64,000 nt of DNA from positions 62,001 to 126,000 of the forward strand of contig JADQCB010000004.1 in assembly GCA_016278325.1 (NCBI GenBank), read 5' to 3'. Position 1 is the stretch's first letter; each line of letters begins with the position of its first letter. This document shows positions 63,025 through 64,000 of this stretch, piece by piece. The notes under the pieces were generated by a model, which did no database searches, was not told where the DNA came from, and saw only the letters and a list, made by a program, of their open reading frames with translations. The stretch comes from Actibacterium sp. (GTDB lineage: Bacteria > Pseudomonadota > Alphaproteobacteria > Rhodobacterales > Rhodobacteraceae). Both the position numbers and the translations under genes were made by a program.

Positions 63025-63738
63025 TCAGCGCGGGCGGGCCAGATCGAAGAATCGTCGCGCGTTCAGGAAATCGCGTTGCCGGGTCGCCGCTTGCGCGGCG
63101 GCTTCGCGATCCGTGCCCCAGACCTCTTGTTGCCAGGTTTCGTCGATCCGCGACAGCGTCCACAAGGTTTCGGGATCCTCCTGCCGGTGGATCGCCGCCA
63201 GGCCGATCACCAGAGAGCCCGACAGCGCCACAAGGTCGTGCAGTGCCGTCAGTTCGAAGGCATCCAGCGCGGCCACTTCATCGGCCAGCCGGGCAAGGCT
63301 TTGCCGCGATTGCGGCCGGGGCATGACCCCGATCGTCGGCGTCAGCGGTGCGCCCAGCGATTTCGCGGCCCAGTCCAGAAGCGGATCCCAGGCATCGGCC
63401 TGACGGCGGGCCAGCGCCGCGGGCGACTCGGCGCGGTGGCACAGAAGATCGGTCTCGCCATAGCCGGCGATCATCGCCGCGATATCGGCATGCTGTGGCC
63501 CGACCTTGTCGATTGCCGAGTTGGCCGCGCGGGTCATGGGCATCGCGAAAGGATCGACCTTTTCGCCCTGGGCGTTCCATTCCTCGGCGACGGCTTCGGC
63601 CATCGCGCGGGTGGGCATCCGCAGTTCGGCCCGTGCCGGGGTCTTCACCGGGCGTCCGTCCAGCAGCACGCCGAACCCTTCGGCCCGTTCATCCAGGTCG
63701 GCCTGTTTCCAGAATCTCCTTGGCGCCCATTCGCTCAT
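63025..63738 (-). CDS. ATP12-family F1-ATPase assembly chaperone
   Basis: A 237-residue homologue of mitochondrial Atp12p, the chaperone for the alpha subunit of F1-ATPase. The N-terminal block RRFWKQADLDERAEGFGVLLDGRPVKTPA and the MPMTRAANSAIDKV segment are diagnostic. ATG 63738 overlaps the HAD gene stop by 4 bp (ATGA); an ATG at 63753 is also in frame. Found mainly in alphaproteobacteria and mitochondria. Confidence 0.93.
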   Translation of the reverse strand: MSEWAPRRFWKQADLDERAEGFGVLLDGRPVKTPARAELRMPTRAMAEAVAEEWNAQGEKVDPFAMPMTRAANSAIDKVGPQHADIAAMIAGYGETDLLCHRAESPAALARRQADAWDPLLDWAAKSLGAPLTPTIGVMPRPQSRQSLARLADEVAALDAFELTALHDLVALSGSLVIGLAAIHRQEDPETLWTLSRIDETWQQEVWGTDREAAAQAATRQRDFLNARRFFDLARPR

Positions 63739-64000
63739 GGCGCGATCCCCCATATCTCGTTCAGGGCGTCGGGCAGCATGGCAAAGCTGTCGATCACCCG
63801 ATCGGCCGCACCAAGCTTGCCGGCGCCGTGATACCCCCAGCCGACACCGATCCTGTGCAGCCCGGCGGCGCGGCTCATTTCCATGTCGAAACTGGTATCG
63901 CCGATCATCGCGGCGTCGATCGCCTCGACCCCGGTTTCGGCCAGTGCCGCCAGCACCATCGCCGGGTGCGGCTTTGACGGGTGGTGGTCGGCCACCTGGC
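63735..64000 (-). CDS. HAD-family hydrolase, 3' part, runs off the window
   Basis: About 88 C-terminal residues are visible, ending at the TGA at 63735-63737. KPHPAMVLAAL is the motif III lysine region and AMIGDTSFDMEMSRAAG is motif IV with the metal-binding aspartates, as in phosphoglycolate-phosphatase-like HAD proteins. The N-terminal half with the nucleophile motif lies beyond base 64000, so the Met at 63995 is internal. It overlaps the ATP12 gene by 4 bp. Confidence 0.85.
   Translation of the reverse strand, partial: QVADHHPSKPHPAMVLAALAETGVEAIDAAMIGDTSFDMEMSRAAGLHRIGVGWGYHGAGKLGAADRVIDSFAMLPDALNEIWGIAP

Noticed and set aside
63995-63995. Methionine codon near the window end as the HAD start
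   Set aside because: HAD motif I is missing, so the gene must continue beyond base 64000 and this Met is internal.
1-64000. CRISPR arrays, tRNA or rRNA genes, insertion sequences, prophage genes, photosynthesis genes
   Set aside because: No regularly spaced repeats, transposase or integrase motifs, tRNA-like folds, rRNA stretches or puf/bch genes were found on reading the window.

Overview
The window comes from a high-G+C alphaproteobacterium, most probably a member of the Rhodobacteraceae (Rhodobacter/Paracoccus/Roseobacter relatives). The main reasons are the fnrL-ccoNOQP-ccoGHIS respiratory block with perfect TTGAT-N4-ATCAA sites, the coaBC-dut-moeB order, the isolated ctaD followed by a DUF2244 gene, the bzt/aap-type amino acid transporter, and several families typical of this group (DUF1523, TIGR02302/DUF4175, ATP12, DUF1028). 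I see no rRNA, tRNA, insertion sequence, prophage or CRISPR array. The window looks like core chromosome with two transport-rich accessory stretches.

Layout. 1-8.5 kb: coaBC, dut and a membrane-anchored MoeB/ThiF-like E1 enzyme in an overlapping operon, an M3 oligopeptidase, a cation diffusion facilitator, a secreted SH3 protein, a 2-hydroxyacid dehydrogenase and a quinone oxidoreductase. 8.7-11.2 kb: a dimethylglycine/sarcosine dehydrogenase-like flavoprotein. 11.2-22.5 kb: the low-oxygen block, with hemN, fnrL, a universal stress protein, ccoNOQP (cbb3 oxidase) and ccoGHIS (its copper and maturation system). Four FNR-type boxes lie between these genes and a fifth lies upstream of ctaD at 57.5 kb, so FnrL probably coordinates haem synthesis, the high-affinity cbb3 oxidase and the aa3 oxidase. 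22.6-32 kb: an acyl-CoA ligase-like enzyme, a TlpA thioredoxin, argH with two tiny downstream genes, an ATP-grasp protein, lysA and a large low-complexity membrane protein.

32-41 kb: two small membrane proteins, an M20 deacylase next to an orphan peptide-type binding protein, an SDR lacking its catalytic lysine, an RsmC-like methyltransferase, clpS, a HAD phosphatase and a SPOR-tailed D,D-carboxypeptidase. 40.9-47.9 kb: a DUF1028 (putative Ntn-hydrolase) gene diverges from a complete oligopeptide-type ABC operon that includes a permease-ATPase fusion and ends in a FadR-type GntR regulator. Two TTATCATGATAA-like palindromes sit in the divergent promoter. This is the most interesting accessory module in the window. 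48-52 kb: an RND efflux adaptor/pump pair. 52-58 kb: carA, a YqeY protein, a secreted low-complexity protein, DUF2244, ctaD and a SixA-like phosphatase. 58-63 kb: the aapJQMP amino acid transporter on the minus strand. The end carries ATP12 and the 3' part of a HAD hydrolase that runs out of the window.

Most genes are tightly packed, with many 1-8 bp overlaps. Strong hairpins without long T-tracts lie in many convergent gaps, and one follows each of the three substrate-binding-protein genes.
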